22,500 nt of DNA from positions 1-22,500 of the forward strand of contig NW_027306099.1 in NCBI RefSeq assembly GCF_964355755.1, written 5' to 3'. This stretch comes from Antedon mediterranea (taxonomy: Eukaryota > Echinodermata > Crinoidea > Comatulida > Antedonidae). The position numbers were made by a program, and so were the translations under genes. The notes under the pieces are model-generated. The model was given only the letters and a program-made list of their open reading frames with translations, was not told the DNA's origin and made no database searches. This document shows positions 1 to 10,998 of the stretch, piece after piece (the stretch's first letter is position 1; the number at the start of each line of letters is the position of its first letter).

Positions 1-481
1 ATTCTCACCATCCAATTCATAAACATTCATTATTTGTATATTATTTGAATGCACACTTGACTATTATTAAGTAAATAGGAAATTGATAGTAAAAATTATA
101 AAATCGTGATTTTTCTTATTCTTAAATTTGTTACACATTAAAAAATAGAAAACCTCCAATTTCTACAGTTGTTGGTACGATTCACAAAATGAAGACCAAA
201 GATATATAAATTGGTAGTTACGGTTTAAATTTGTATTGTCTATAAAAGTAACTAATTGCTTAAATAATTGTTTTACTGTATTAGTAATCTACTAAATATT
301 ATAAATAAAGTTTTTTGCAGAAATAAATGTTATACTGAAAGTTATTTTGTACTCCACGCCAAGTCCAATATAGAGAACGTATCATGGGCTAGCTAACTAC
401 AGTATGTGTTGAGGATAGCGTGACTCGAATCAAATGAAACACTGCACAAAATGCAGTATAGAAATGTAGCATCATAATTAT
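1..481. other. AT-rich non-coding DNA
   Basis: This stretch is AT-rich, has many short stops in all frames and no recognisable protein motif. I see no RNA gene, tandem repeat or clear transposon end in it. It may be the upstream part of the degraded LINE whose C-terminal coding remnant follows, but nothing in the sequence shows that directly. Confidence 0.5.
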
Positions 482-697
482 CTTAGTAATAATTTTATAA
501 AGGCTGGGAACCAACATGCACATGGTACGCGACACAGTTATTTAAATTTTGTTCCACCAATCTCTTCTAATGTTAAAGATGGCACATCAGCTTCAGCAAT
601 TAAAGAATGGAACAAATTACCAAGTACGATAAAAAGTAATGATAGTGTACGTAAATGCATTTATAAATTAGTAAAAAACAATCTTGCATCGGCATAG
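482..697 (+). pseudogene. LINE ORF2 C-terminal fragment
   Basis: Reading the plus strand in the frame of the CAT at 521 gives about 70 codons ending at TAG 695-697. The segment has the pattern seen at the C-terminus of many non-LTR retrotransposon polyproteins: a short H-G-T-R word, a V-P-P word about ten residues later, then an E-W-N-K-L-P word followed by a basic tail with spaced hydrophobics. In the family this region lies downstream of the reverse transcriptase and is thought to help RNA binding. The reverse transcriptase that should precede it is absent, and the upstream sequence has no matching frame, so this is a truncated or decayed copy. The next reverse-transcriptase fragment (1120-1470) lies downstream in the same orientation, the wrong order for one element, so it is probably a different copy. 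The family assignment rests on motif recognition only. Confidence 0.5.
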
Positions 698-1115
698 CAT
701 CTAATCTTAATTGTTTTAAACTTCTTTTAAAAGTTATTTTACACCTCAACGATTCCAATGGAAATAAACCTGAGTTATTGTTTTTTGGGCGATCCTGATC
801 GAAATCACTTTTTCTCATCCTTTTTAATATCGTGCATGAATTTTTAATGGTTTTGAAATACTTGTAAAATTTTTTTTAAACATTGTTTTTTAATACTGTT
901 TTATTCATGAACCCTTTTACTTGTTTATGTGATTTTGATCAAATAATTGAATGAATGATTGAATGTTTTATGCCATTTTGACCATTTCGATAAACTTTTT
1001 CACAAAATAGAATAGAATTAAATTTCGTCTTTCAATCTGATGTATGCAGAAATGTCACCCACCTGATGCTCCAGTATTTACCGATGATGCCTAGTCGTTT
1101 TACGCCCCCTGTGTG
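698..1115 (+). other. Probable LINE 3' UTR and tail, then unassigned
   Basis: After the TAG at 695-697 comes AT-rich sequence without coding potential. At 946-965 there is a short near-tandem run of ATTGAATGA words. LINEs of the CR1/L2 group often end in short tandem repeats instead of poly(A), so this run could mark the 3' end of the preceding fragment. That is inference. From 966 to 1115 I see nothing recognisable. Confidence 0.3.
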
Positions 1116-1119
1116 TCTT

Positions 1120-1470
1120 CAAATGTGGCTAGCACATGTTACCCCATTTTCAAATCCGATCTTTCAAATTACCGGTACATTTAAATTCTTTCAATTTTCG
1201 CAGAGGCCTTGGACAAAATTATTTACGACAGAACAATTCACTTTTAATATTTATTAATACAAAATTCGGTTTTGCGAAAGGGTACAAATACTCCATGGCC
1301 CTGATCGGTCTTATCAATAAAATCGTACATGAATTTTAAAATGGACAGTTTGCAATCGGCTTGTTTATAGACCTCTAAGGCCTTTGACATCATTGATCAT
1401 AACATTCTCCTTTTAATACACAAATTAGCACATTGTGGAATTTGCGGCACTGTACTTAAAGGACAACTTT
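1120..1470 (+). pseudogene. Degraded LINE reverse transcriptase fragment
   Basis: Pieces of a non-LTR reverse transcriptase can be read in order on the plus strand, but in different frames. About 1138-1170 gives a P-I-F-K-S-D word followed by S-N-Y-R. About 1210-1245 gives a K-I-I-Y-D-R word. About 1260-1338 gives F-G-F-A-K-G followed by a helix with S-M-A-L-I. About 1353-1440 gives F-I-D-L, then, after a frame break, K-A-F-D-I-I-D-H-N, which is reverse transcriptase motif A with its catalytic aspartate, and then a K-L-A-H-C-G-I segment. These are the fingers-to-palm motifs of Jockey/CR1-type elements in the correct order and spacing. Several frameshifts and stops interrupt them, so the copy is old and inactive. 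The YADD motif and the C-terminal part are not found downstream. Confidence 0.65.
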
Positions 1471-2823
1471 ACCGATAACCATATTTTGACAATGTATTAG
1501 GGATGTGTACATATGATTTCAGAAATAAATTCGAGATTTATAATATCGCCGCGTGCGCTCACCATACAACCGTCGCTGTAAATTGCTGTGACGTCAAGTG
1601 TGCTTAGCAAAATCTTCCTCATGAGTTTTCAATGTTGTTAATACAAGAGATAGGTACCTGTCATTTCAATTGCCAATTTGACCTGCATTGAGCTTACCTT
1701 TGCCAATTTATTTAAAAAAACAAATCTTGGATTATCTGTTTGGCTCGTCACCGACTGCCTTCGACCTATTCTATGAATATGACTTTGAGCACTATTTTCA
1801 TTACGGAGTTGCATGGCCCGAATCGGGAAAGTTCCAAGAATCTATGCGAGCATACTACTGCCCGCTCGCGATTTTTATTTTCGTGTAGGGTGTCATCATT
1901 TTCGGGCCAACTAGACTAGTGAGAGTTGACATTTTATCATGACTTTTTTGTGCAAGAAGAGTACGATTTCCGACCAATTACCTAAAATCGCTTCACCAAA
2001 GGGGGCCTGTCGCTCAAATATTTGGTTCTATATGCCTCCATCCCCTATTTAAAATTCAAGGCTACAAATATAGGAACTCGCCGAAAATTGAGGTTAATTT
2101 ACCTGATAAACGTATTTAGCTTATATATCGATATAACCTTTAAAGTGTATGTATCATATTTATGATTTATTATGAAAATAAGAGAAAAAAAGTTGATTAG
2201 TCATCATTAAATATGTATTGTTCCCCTAAAACATGAAAAATGAAGGTTCATTAAATCAGACTTGGTTATTTTGTAGTTTTAATAAAGTTAATCACTTCCG
2301 TAGAAAAAACACAAAAAAATAATGTTTTCACTTAGAAAATACAAAAATAATGATTAAAGTCAACCAAAAAACCCATTGGCTGGCAGCCAATTTGACTATT
2401 TTTTGCTTTAAATACCAGTTTTTCAGGTAAATACATTTTTTTTTCAATCTAATTTTTGGTCGAAGTGGATAACTATTATGGGACATTAAAATGGCAAATT
2501 CAACAACAAACATTTTAATTATTTTTTCAAGGTGACAATACATCTTTAATTGCATATTTAATTAAACAAATTTGATAATGTCATCATAGTAACAACAAAT
2601 TATGATTCATTGCGTTATGTAATAATCTATCTGCACCAAAGTGGTAACTGCATAGTAAATACACAAATGTTCCCTCAACTTTTATTCAGGTTTCTATATG
2701 GCTCGGTGGTCTGTGATGCGTCTATAAAAAATTGATTATCTTTATTTAAATCAATGCGTATAACCTATAATTTATCATAGTGATGAATTAATTTCATTTT
2801 TTATAGTACGTAAATACATACAG
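1471..2823. other. AT-rich non-coding DNA, no gene recognised
   Basis: About 1.35 kb with no supported gene. The longest plus-strand open frame (1688-1888, 66 codons) has no recognisable motif and biased composition, and I do not call it. The segment 1545-1600 is locally GC-rich and holds a TGACGTCA-like word (TGACGTCAAG at 1591), a CRE-type site that may be chance. The rest is AT-rich intergenic-looking sequence running up to the satellite at 2824. Confidence 0.5.
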
Positions 2824-4970
2824 GGAACATACCCGGAACATACTCGGAACATACTAGAAACACACTAGGAACATACTTAAAACATACCCGGAACATACCA
2901 GGAACATACTCGGAACATACCCAGAACATACCTGGAACATACTCGAAACATACTCGGAACATACTTTGAACATACCCAGAACATACCAGGAACATACCCG
3001 GAACATACCAGAAACAAACCAGGAACATACCCTAAACATACCTGAAACAAACTCGGAACATACTCGAAACATACCCAGAACCTACCCGGAACATACTCGG
3101 AACATACTCGGATCATATTTGGAACATACCTGGAACATACTCGGGACATTCTCGGAACATTCTTAAAACGTACCCGGAACGTACTCGGAACATACCCGGA
3201 ACAAATTCGGAACATACCTGGAAAAAACCCGGAACATACTCGGAACATACTCGGAACATACTCGGAACATACTCGAAACATACTCGGAACATATTCGGAA
3301 CATACTCGGAACATACTCGGAACATACTCGGAACATAGCCGGAACATACTCGAAACATACTAGAAACATACTCGGAACATACTTAGAACATACCAGGAAC
3401 ATACCGGGAACGTACCCAGAACATACACGGAACGTACCCGGAACATACTCGGAACATACCCGGAACAATTTACGGAACATACCCGGAACATACTCGGAAC
3501 ATACTCGGAACTTACTTGGAACATACCCTGAACATACCCGGAACATACTCTGAACATACTTGGAACATACCCTGAACATACTTGGAACATACTCGGAACA
3601 TACCCATACCTGGAACATACCTGGAACATACTCGGAACATACTCGGAACATACCCATACCTGGAACATACCTGGAACATACCCGGAACATACTTGGAACA
3701 TACTCAAAACATACTCGGAATATACTCGGAACATACTTGGAACATACCGGGAACATACTCTGAACATACTCTGAACATACCCGGAACATACTCGGAACAT
3801 ACTTGAAACATTCTCGGAACGTACCCGGAACATTCCCGGAACATACCTAGAACATACCCGGAACATACACGGAACATACTTGGAAAATACCCGGAGAATA
3901 CTCGGAACATACCCGGAACATACCCTGAACATACTCAGAACATACCCGGAACATATTCGGAACATACTCGAAACATTCTAGGAACATACCTGGAACGTAC
4001 CCGGAACATACTCGGAGCATTCTCGGAACATACCTGGAACATACCTGGAACAAACCCGGAACATACCTGGAACATACCTGGAACATACTCGGGACATTCT
4101 CGGAACATTCTTAAAACGTACCCGGAACGTACTTGGAACATACCCGGAATATACCCGGAACAAACTCGGAACATACCTAGAACAAACCCGGAACATACTC
4201 GGAACATACTCGGAACATACTCTGAACATACCGGGAACATACCCAGAACATACACGGAACGTACCCGGAACATACTCGGAACATACCCGGAACAATTTAC
4301 GGAACATACCCGGAACATACTCTGAACATACTCGGAACTTACTTGGAACATACCCTGAACATACCCGGAACATACTCTGAACATACTTGGAACATACTTG
4401 GAACATACTCGGAACATACCCATACCTGGAACATACCTGGAACATACTCGGAACATACTCGGAACATACCCATACCTGGAACATCCCTGGAACATACCCG
4501 GAACATACTTTGAACATACTCAAAACATACTCGGAATATACTCGGAACGTACCCGGAACGTTCCCGGAACATACCTAGAACATACCCGGAACATACACGG
4601 AACATACTTGGAACATACCCGGAGAATACTCGGAACATACCCGGAACATACCCTGAACATACTCAGAACATACCCGGAACATATTCGGAACATACTCGTA
4701 ACATTCTAGGAACATACCTGGAACATACCCGGAACATACTCGGGACATTCTCGGAACATACCTGGAACATACCTGGAACAAACCCGGAACATACTCGGAA
4801 CATACTCTGAATATACCCGGAACATACCCGGAACATACCCGGAACATACTCGGAACATCTCGGAACTTCTCGGAACTTCCCCGGAACATACTCGGAACAT
4901 ACTTGAAACATTCTCGGAACGTACCCGGAACATTCCCGGAACATACCTAGAACATACCCGGAACATACAC
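2824..4970. repeat. 11-bp satellite array (GGAACATACTC type), block 1
   Basis: About 195 tandem copies of an 11-bp unit, GGAACATACTC, with the common variants GGAACATACCC, GGAACATACCT, GGAACATACTT and GGAACGTACCC. Variants are not random: strings of variant units recur as larger blocks. For example, the word AACAATTTACGG occurs at about 3465 and again at about 4292, and the CCCATACCTGG interruption occurs at about 3603, 3653, 4419 and 4469. This shows higher-order duplication of roughly 0.8 kb. The minus strand is free of stops over hundreds of bases because GAGTATGTTCC contains none in any frame, so long cysteine- and valine-rich reading frames appear there. They are repeat artefacts, not genes. 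Confidence 0.95.
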
Positions 4971-6081
4971 GGAACTACTCGGAACTACTCGGAACTATTT
5001 GGAACTACTCGGAACTACTCGAAACTTCTATGAACTTCTAGAAACTACTCGGAACTACTCGAAACTTCTCGGAACTTCTCGCCACTACTCGCCGCTACTC
5101 GTTACTACTCGGAACTACTCGGAACTACTCGGAACTTCTCGCCACTACTCGCCACTACTCGTTACTACTCGGAACTACTCGGAACTACTCGGAACTACTC
5201 GGAACTACACGGGACTACTCGGAACTTCTCGGAACTTCTCGGAACTACTCGGAACTTCTCGGAACTACTCGGAACTTCTCGGAACTGCTCGGAGCTGCTC
5301 GAAACTACTCGGAACTACTCGGAAATACTCGGAAATACTCGGAACTTATCGGAACTTATCGGAACTACTTGGAACTACTCGGAACTAATCAAAACTACTC
5401 GGAACAACTAGGAACTACTCTGAACTACTCGGAACTACTCGCAACAACTCGGAACAACTCGGAACTACTCGGGACTTCTCGGAACTCCTCGGAACTTCTT
5501 GGAACTTCTCGGAACTTCTCGGAGCTACTCGGAACTTCTCGGAACTGCTCGGAGCTGCTCGAAACTACTCGGAACTACTCGGAACTACTCGGAAATACCC
5601 GGAAATACTCGGAAATACTCGGAACTTATCAAAACTTATCGGAACTTATCGGAACTACTTGGAACTACTCGGAACTAATCAAAACTACTCGGAACTACTC
5701 GTAACAACTAGGAACTACTCTGAACTACTCGGAACTACTCGCAACAACTCGGAACAACTCGGAACTACTCGGGACTTCTCGGAACTCCTCGGAACTTCTT
5801 GGAACTACTCGGAACTCCTCGAAAATACTCGGAACTATTCGAAACTTCTCGGAACTACTCGGAACTACTCGTCAATATTCGGAACTACTCGGAACTACAA
5901 GGGACTACAAGGGAACTACTCGAAACTACTCGAAACTTCTAGGAACTACTCGGAACTAATCGATACTACTCGGAACTACTCGGAACTACTCGTAACTTCT
6001 CGGAACTACTCGGAACTTCTCGGAAATACTCGGAACTACTCGGAACTACAAGGGAACTACTCGGAACTACTCGAAACTACT
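4971..6081. repeat. 10-bp satellite array (GGAACTACTC type), block 1
   Basis: About 110 copies of a 10-bp unit, GGAACTACTC or GGAACTTCTC, with variants such as GCCACTACTC, GTTACTACTC, GGAAATACTC, GGAACTTATC and GGAACAACTC. The unit equals the 11-bp unit next door with one A removed. The switch from the 11-bp to the 10-bp unit at 4970/4971 is abrupt, with no spacer. All three plus-strand frames are open and give the same ten-residue cycle (G-T-T-R-N-Y-S-E-L-L), which is why long apparent proteins appear here. Internal higher-order duplication is visible: the string from about 5370 to 5480 recurs from about 5660 to 5780. Confidence 0.95.
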
Positions 6082-6112
6082 CAAGTATCAAGTATCAAGT
6101 ATAATCTTTATT
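6082..6112 (-). terminator. LINE polyadenylation signal and 7-bp tail repeats
   Basis: On the minus strand AATAAA (plus 6107-6112) sits just before three perfect tandem ATACTTG units (plus 6082-6102), and the satellite begins directly after. This fixes the 3' end of the LINE. Tails of short tandem repeats are characteristic of the CR1/L2/Rex1 group, where the reverse transcriptase recognises the RNA 3' end. Confidence 0.75.
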
Positions 6113-6257
6113 CGTTCCCACAAGGAGAAAATTACATTGCTCGTCTTCAAATACATCATAATTAGGCCTACAATATATAAAATAACATGACAATACAACA
6201 ATACCAATATTAAAAACTCACAACAAGAACATATTATTACATATTATTTCATGGTGC

Positions 6258-8250
6258 TCATCTGGATGAATGTCGCTGATGTCTCCTGATACCTGTGGGC
6301 AGAAAGGAGAAAAGATATCGGTTTGTGTCAGCAGCCGCGGATCGCAATCTTCCACTACGAGCACTCCTGAGACTGCCTAAATCGGAATTCACAGGATGAC
6401 TTTCATCCCTCAACACCATCCCAAAAAGCCTGTCCAGGTTCTCGCAATAAACTGAATCCACCAACTGCTGACACAAACCAGACATCCTCTCAACCCTTCT
6501 TACCACACGATCAATTCTACCCTTATCTCCCTCTGTAACATTTCAACCCCACCCTGCAATACAATATTTCCAAACCCCAACAATAATAGACTGATAGAAT
6601 GTAATCAAAATATTATTATTTACACTGAACTTGTTTAGTTGTCTTAAACAGTACATTCTAGTATTTACTTTCTTCATAACGAGATCCAAGTGGTTACTCC
6701 ACGTCAATTTATTGTTAAATACAACCCCCAGATATTTATATGTTTCCACCCTCTGAATTTGTCTACCCATTATGTCAACTAGATCACATTTATTCGTTTT
6801 CTTTCTAAAATCTATAATCATTTTCTTTGTTTTTTCAACATTCAATTCTAAAAAGTTATCATTACTATATTTTACAAAATTATTAATCTCATTTAAATAT
6901 GAAGTGCAATCGTCCTTCTGAATCAAGCCAATCATCGCCGTATCGTCAGCAAATCGTACAACTGGGCAAGAATCATATTTAGATCTATAATCACTTGTAT
7001 ACAAGGTAAACAAAAAAGGGGCTAATACAGTGCCTTGTGGCGCACCTGTATTGGAAACACTAACATCAGAACATACTGTTGGGCTAAGCTTCACATACTG
7101 CTTTCTGTTTGTTAGAAAATTCAGAATAAAAAGAATCAAATTAAAGGGAATGGCCATCTTACACAGCTTATCTACTAGTAAATGGGGTTGAATAGTGTTA
7201 AACGCAGAGGAGAAGTCGTAATACATAACACGGGCTGAATTTCCAACCTTTGTTTTATCTAAATGACGATACAGCCTTTCAAGTTTAACGACAATCGCAT
7301 CTTCTGTGCTCCGAGCACTTCTGTATGCAAATTGCATGGGATCAGTATGCGTAGTGACTATTGGTTTTAAGCATTTTAAAACAATTTTCTCACATATTTT
7401 ATCAACAACTGATGTTAAGGCAACTGGCCTGAGATCATTCATATACTTAATAACACGGCTTTTTGGAATAGGAACAATAGATGATTGTTTCCATGTTTCT
7501 GGAAGTGAACTAGTTGTAAAACACAAATTAAAAATAATTGAGAAAATATACGATAACTGCATTGCACATGATTTTAAAATATTTGGTTTAAGTTTATCGG
7601 GCCCGGGAGCTTTCTTAGCATTCAAATTTCTAAAATACTTATATACTTCACCCTCATTTGTATCAATTTTTATGTCATTTATATTTGATTCAAGCTGACA
7701 CTTCCGTTCCTTAATTTCTTTTGAAAAATCATATTTGTTAAAACGATTGAAAAATATATTTAATTCATTTGCATATTCTTTGTCAATTTTTGGTAGCAAT
7801 ACCGATTTTTGTTTATTATTTATATGTCCACTCATTAACCAAATTCCTTGCCACACCTCTTTCATGTTATTTTCCGTGAACTTCTTTTCAACTTTATTTT
7901 TAAACTTGTATTTTTCTTTACGTATTGCACATTTTAATTCTTTTTGGACCTCTTTTAATTTCGCTTTATTACCTTCAGCAAATGCTTTCTGTTTCCGGTT
8001 AATAATAATTTTCACATCTTTGGTTATCCACGGTTTATTATTCGCAAACACTTTAACCTTTTTAGTTGGAATAAGCATATCACTACAAAAGTTTATATAT
8101 TCAGACACTGTGTCCGTAAGTTCATTCAGATCATTAGCGTTATTAATAAACATCTCCCAGTCCGTATCATCAAATGCATCTTGTAGGCGTTCCGTTGCTT
8201 CCGCTGTCCATTTCTTTACTTTAATAGTCCTTTGGCTTCTCTCGTTTAAC
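6258..8250 (-). pseudogene. LINE ORF2 reverse transcriptase and C-terminal region (one stop)
   Basis: This part copied the element RNA into DNA at the nicked target. Open frame from about 8250 down to the stop at 6543-6545 (first Met at 8153, 536 codons), continuing in the same frame to 6258. Motifs in order: an A-P-G-P-D word about 180 residues after that Met, N-D-L-R-P-V-A-L-T, Q-F-A-Y-R, catalytic motif A Y-D-F-S-S-A-F-N-T, G-A-P-Q-G-T-V-L, and the catalytic F-A-D-D-T box at plus 6939-6953, followed by L-E-L-N-V-E-K-T and Y-L-G-V-V. After the stop, the C-terminal region has R-V-V-R-R-V-E-R and a D-E-S-H-P-V-N word. The TGA replaces a residue just after a C-I-A-G-W-G word, so it is a nonsense mutation, not a natural end. 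The motif set fits the CR1/L2/Rex1 group; the exact clade is uncertain. Confidence 0.88.
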
Positions 8251-8699
8251 TAATGGAATGTATTTCGGGTTTAGTACGATTAAAAAATGATCACCCAAGC
8301 ACGGCCACTGGGTTGAAACATATGCGTTTTTCACGTTGTGTAGCAAAGGTCTAATATACTTGTTTCGCACGTAGGACATGTAACGTGTTGGTAGTAGTAC
8401 TCGCTTGTCTTCTTCAATGATCCGCGATTAAAATCTCTGTTAATGACAACGAATGCATCGGGCGAGGTAGCTTCTATGTCGTACAGTACTTCTGCAATCT
8501 CTGTCGATGCATTATTAACCAGATTTGTTTTGGGAATATATACAGTAACAATGACAACGTGTGAAAATTCCCTGGGTATATAATAGGGGCGTACGCTTAC
8601 AACAAGAATTTCACAATTTGGTGAGCATCTGTGCTTCTTCACGACTGCATTATTTTGATGACAATATCTTTCGTTGACGTAAATACAGATACCACCCAC
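8246..8699 (-). pseudogene. LINE ORF2 apurinic endonuclease, C-terminal half
   Basis: The endonuclease domain nicks target DNA to start insertion. The open frame at 8331-8699 gives a G-G-I-C-I-Y-V start, an S-V-R-P-Y-Y-I-P-R-E-F word, a V-Y-I-P word and V-I-N-R-D-F-N-R. The last corresponds to the usual G-D-F-N motif, with the glycine replaced by arginine. At about 8333 the frame shifts. Coding continues with K-N-A-Y and an L-G-D-H-F word (plus 8287-8295 for G-D-H), which matches the S-D-H active-site motif near the domain end. A second shift at about 8245 joins the frame that leads into the reverse transcriptase. The N-terminal half of the domain is missing because of the 5' truncation. The domain identity is clear; the exact shift positions are estimated from where family-like sequence changes frame. 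Confidence 0.75.
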
Positions 8700-8702
8700 C
8701 CC

Positions 8703-9538
8703 ACTCGAAACTTCTAGGAACGTCTAGGAACTACTCGGAACTAAACGATACTACTCGGAACTACTCGGAACTACTAGGAACTACTCGTAACTTCTCGGAA
8801 CTACTTTGAACTTCTCGGAACTTCTCGGAACTACTCGGAACTACTCGGAACTATTTGGAACTACTCGAAACTACTCGAAACTTCTAGGAACTTCTAGGAA
8901 CTACTCGGAACTACTCAAAACTTCTCGGAACTTCTCGCCACTACTCGCCACTACTCGCCACTACTCGCCACTACTCGCAACTACTCGGAACTACTCGGAA
9001 ATACTCGGAAATACTCGGAACTACTCGGAAATACTCGGAACTTATCGGAACCTATCGGAACTAATCGGAACTACTCGGAACTACTCGGAACTAATCGAAA
9101 CAACTCGGAACAACTCGGAACAACTCTGAACAACTCGGAACTACTCGGAAAAACTTGGAACAACTCGGAACTACTCGGGACTTCTCGGAACTTCTCGGAA
9201 CTACTCGGAACTCCTTGAAAATACTCGGAACTATTCGAAACTTCTCGGAACTACTTGGAACTACTCGTCAATATTCGCCACTACTTGTTACTACTAGTCC
9301 CTACTCGGAAATACTCGGAACTTATCGGAACTACTCAGAACTACTCGAAACTACTTGGAACTACTAGGAACTACTCGAAACTACTCGAAACATCTAGGAA
9401 CTATACTCGGAACTACTCTGAACTTCTCGGAACTTCTCGGAACTACTCGTTACTACTCGGAACTACTCGGAAATACTCGGAACTTCTCAGAACTTTTCGG
9501 AACTACTCGGAACTACTCGGAACTACTCGGAACTACCC
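8703..9538. repeat. 10-bp satellite array, block 2
   Basis: Continuation of the 10-bp GGAACTACTC/GGAACTTCTC array on the far side of the LINE. Its first 90 bases, with the words TCTAGGAAC and CGATACTACTC, resemble about 5925-6010 on the other side, so related higher-order copies flank the insertion. Open plus-strand frames here are repeat artefacts. Confidence 0.93.
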
Positions 9539-10518
9539 GGAACATACCCGGAACATACCCGGAACATACCCGGAACATACTCGGAACATACTCGGAACTT
9601 CTCGGAACTTACCCGGAACATACTCGGAACATACTTGAAACATTCTCGGAACGTACCCGGAACATTCCCGGAACATACCTAGAACATACCCGGAACATAC
9701 ACGGAACATACTTGGAACATACCCAGAGAATACTCGGAACATACTCTGAACATACCCGGAACATACTCTGAACGTACTCGGAACATACTTGGAACGTATT
9801 CGGAACATACTCGAAACATTCTAGGAACGTACCTGGAACGTACCCGGAACATACTCGGGACATTCTCGGAACATACCTGGAACATACCTGGAACAAACCC
9901 GGAACATACTTGGAACATACTCTGAATATACCCGAAACATACTCTGAACATACCCGGAACATACTCGGAACTTACCCGGAACATACTCGGAACATACTTG
10001 AAACATTCTCGGAACGTACCCGGAACATTTCCGGAACATACCTAGAACATACACGGAACATACTTGGAACATACCCAGAGAATACTCGGAACATACTCTG
10101 AACATACCCGGAACATACTCTAAACATACCTGGAACATACCCGGAACTTACCTGGAACATACTCGGAACATACTTGAAACATTCTCCGAACGTACCCGGA
10201 ACATTTCCGGAACATACCTAGAACATACACGGAACATACTTGGAACATACCCAGAGAATACTCGGAACATACTCTGAACATACCCGGAACATACTCTGAA
10301 CATACTCGGAACATACTCGGAACATATTCGGAACATACTCGAAACATTCTAGGAACGTACCCGGAACATACTCGGGACATTCTAGGAACATACCTGGAAC
10401 ATACCTGGAACAAACCCGGAACATACTCGGAACATACTCTGAATATACCCGAAACATACTCTGAACATACCCGGAACATACCCGGAAAATACCCTGAACA
10501 TACTCGGAACATACTCGG
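9539..10518. repeat. 11-bp satellite array, block 2
   Basis: About 90 units of the 11-bp type. A long variant string beginning with CATACTTGAAACATTCTC recurs at about 9630, 9990 and 10170, and also in blocks 1 and 3 (about 4897 and 11340). Higher-order copies therefore repeat within this block about every 180 to 360 bp and are shared between blocks. Minus-strand open frames are artefacts of the stop-free unit. Confidence 0.93.
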
Positions 10519-10998
10519 AACTACTCGGAACTTCTCGGAACTTCTCGGAACTACTCGGAACTTCTCGGAACTTCCCGGAACTACTCGGAACTACTCGGAA
10601 ATACTCGTAACTTCTCGGAACTACTCGGAACTTCTCGGAACTACTCGGAACTACTCGGAACTATTTGGAACCACTCGGAACTACTCGAAACTTCTAGGAA
10701 CTTCTAGGAACTACTCGGAACTACTCGGAACAACTCGAAACTTCTCGGAACTTCTCGCCACTACTCGCCGCTACTCGTTACTACTCTGAAATACTCGGAA
10801 ATACTCGGAACTACTCGGAACTACTCAGAACTTCTCGCCACTACTCGCCACTACTCGTTACTACTCGTTACTACTCGGAACTACTCGGAAATACTCGGAA
10901 ATTATCGGAACTACTCGGAACTACTCGGAACTACTCGGAACTACTCGGAACTACTCGGAACTTCTCGGAACTTCTCGGAACTTCTCGGAACTTCTCGG
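10519..10998. repeat. 10-bp satellite array, block 3
   Basis: About 48 units of GGAACTACTC, GGAACTTCTC, GCCACTACTC and GTTACTACTC, with clean switches from and to the 11-bp unit at both ends. No gene. Confidence 0.92.

Larger units (their letters stand above)
6082..8702 (-). mobile_element. 5'-truncated LINE (CR1/L2/Rex1-type non-LTR retrotransposon)
   Basis: A minus-strand non-LTR retrotransposon inserted in the 10-bp satellite. Its 3' end is complete: minus-strand AATAAA (plus 6107-6112) is followed by three copies of the 7-bp tail ATACTTG (plus 6082-6102), the short-repeat tail typical of the CR1/L2/Rex1 group, with no poly(A). Its 5' end stops inside the endonuclease at about 8702, where satellite resumes, which is ordinary 5' truncation during target-primed reverse transcription. 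ORF2 remnants cover the second half of the apurinic endonuclease, the whole reverse transcriptase and the C-terminal region. At least two frameshifts (about 8333 and 8245) and one in-frame stop (6543-6545) inactivate it. The repetitive target hides any target-site duplication. Confidence 0.88.

Noticed and set aside
1688-1888. 66-codon plus-strand frame as a small gene
   Set aside because: No recognisable motif or neighbours, and its length is within chance expectation.
2877-4966. Long minus-strand frames with cysteine-, valine- and tyrosine-rich 11-residue repeats, resembling a secreted repetitive protein
   Set aside because: They are direct translation of the 11-bp satellite. All frames give the same peptide, there is no signal peptide or unique flank, and start and stop positions simply reflect point mutations in units.
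2824-6081. CRISPR-like array
   Set aside because: Units of 10-11 bp abut each other with no unique spacers, and the context is eukaryotic repeats and retrotransposons.
7306-8253. Plus-strand frames of 130 and 172 codons across the LINE
   Set aside because: Antisense shadows of the minus-strand reverse transcriptase, with no motifs of their own.
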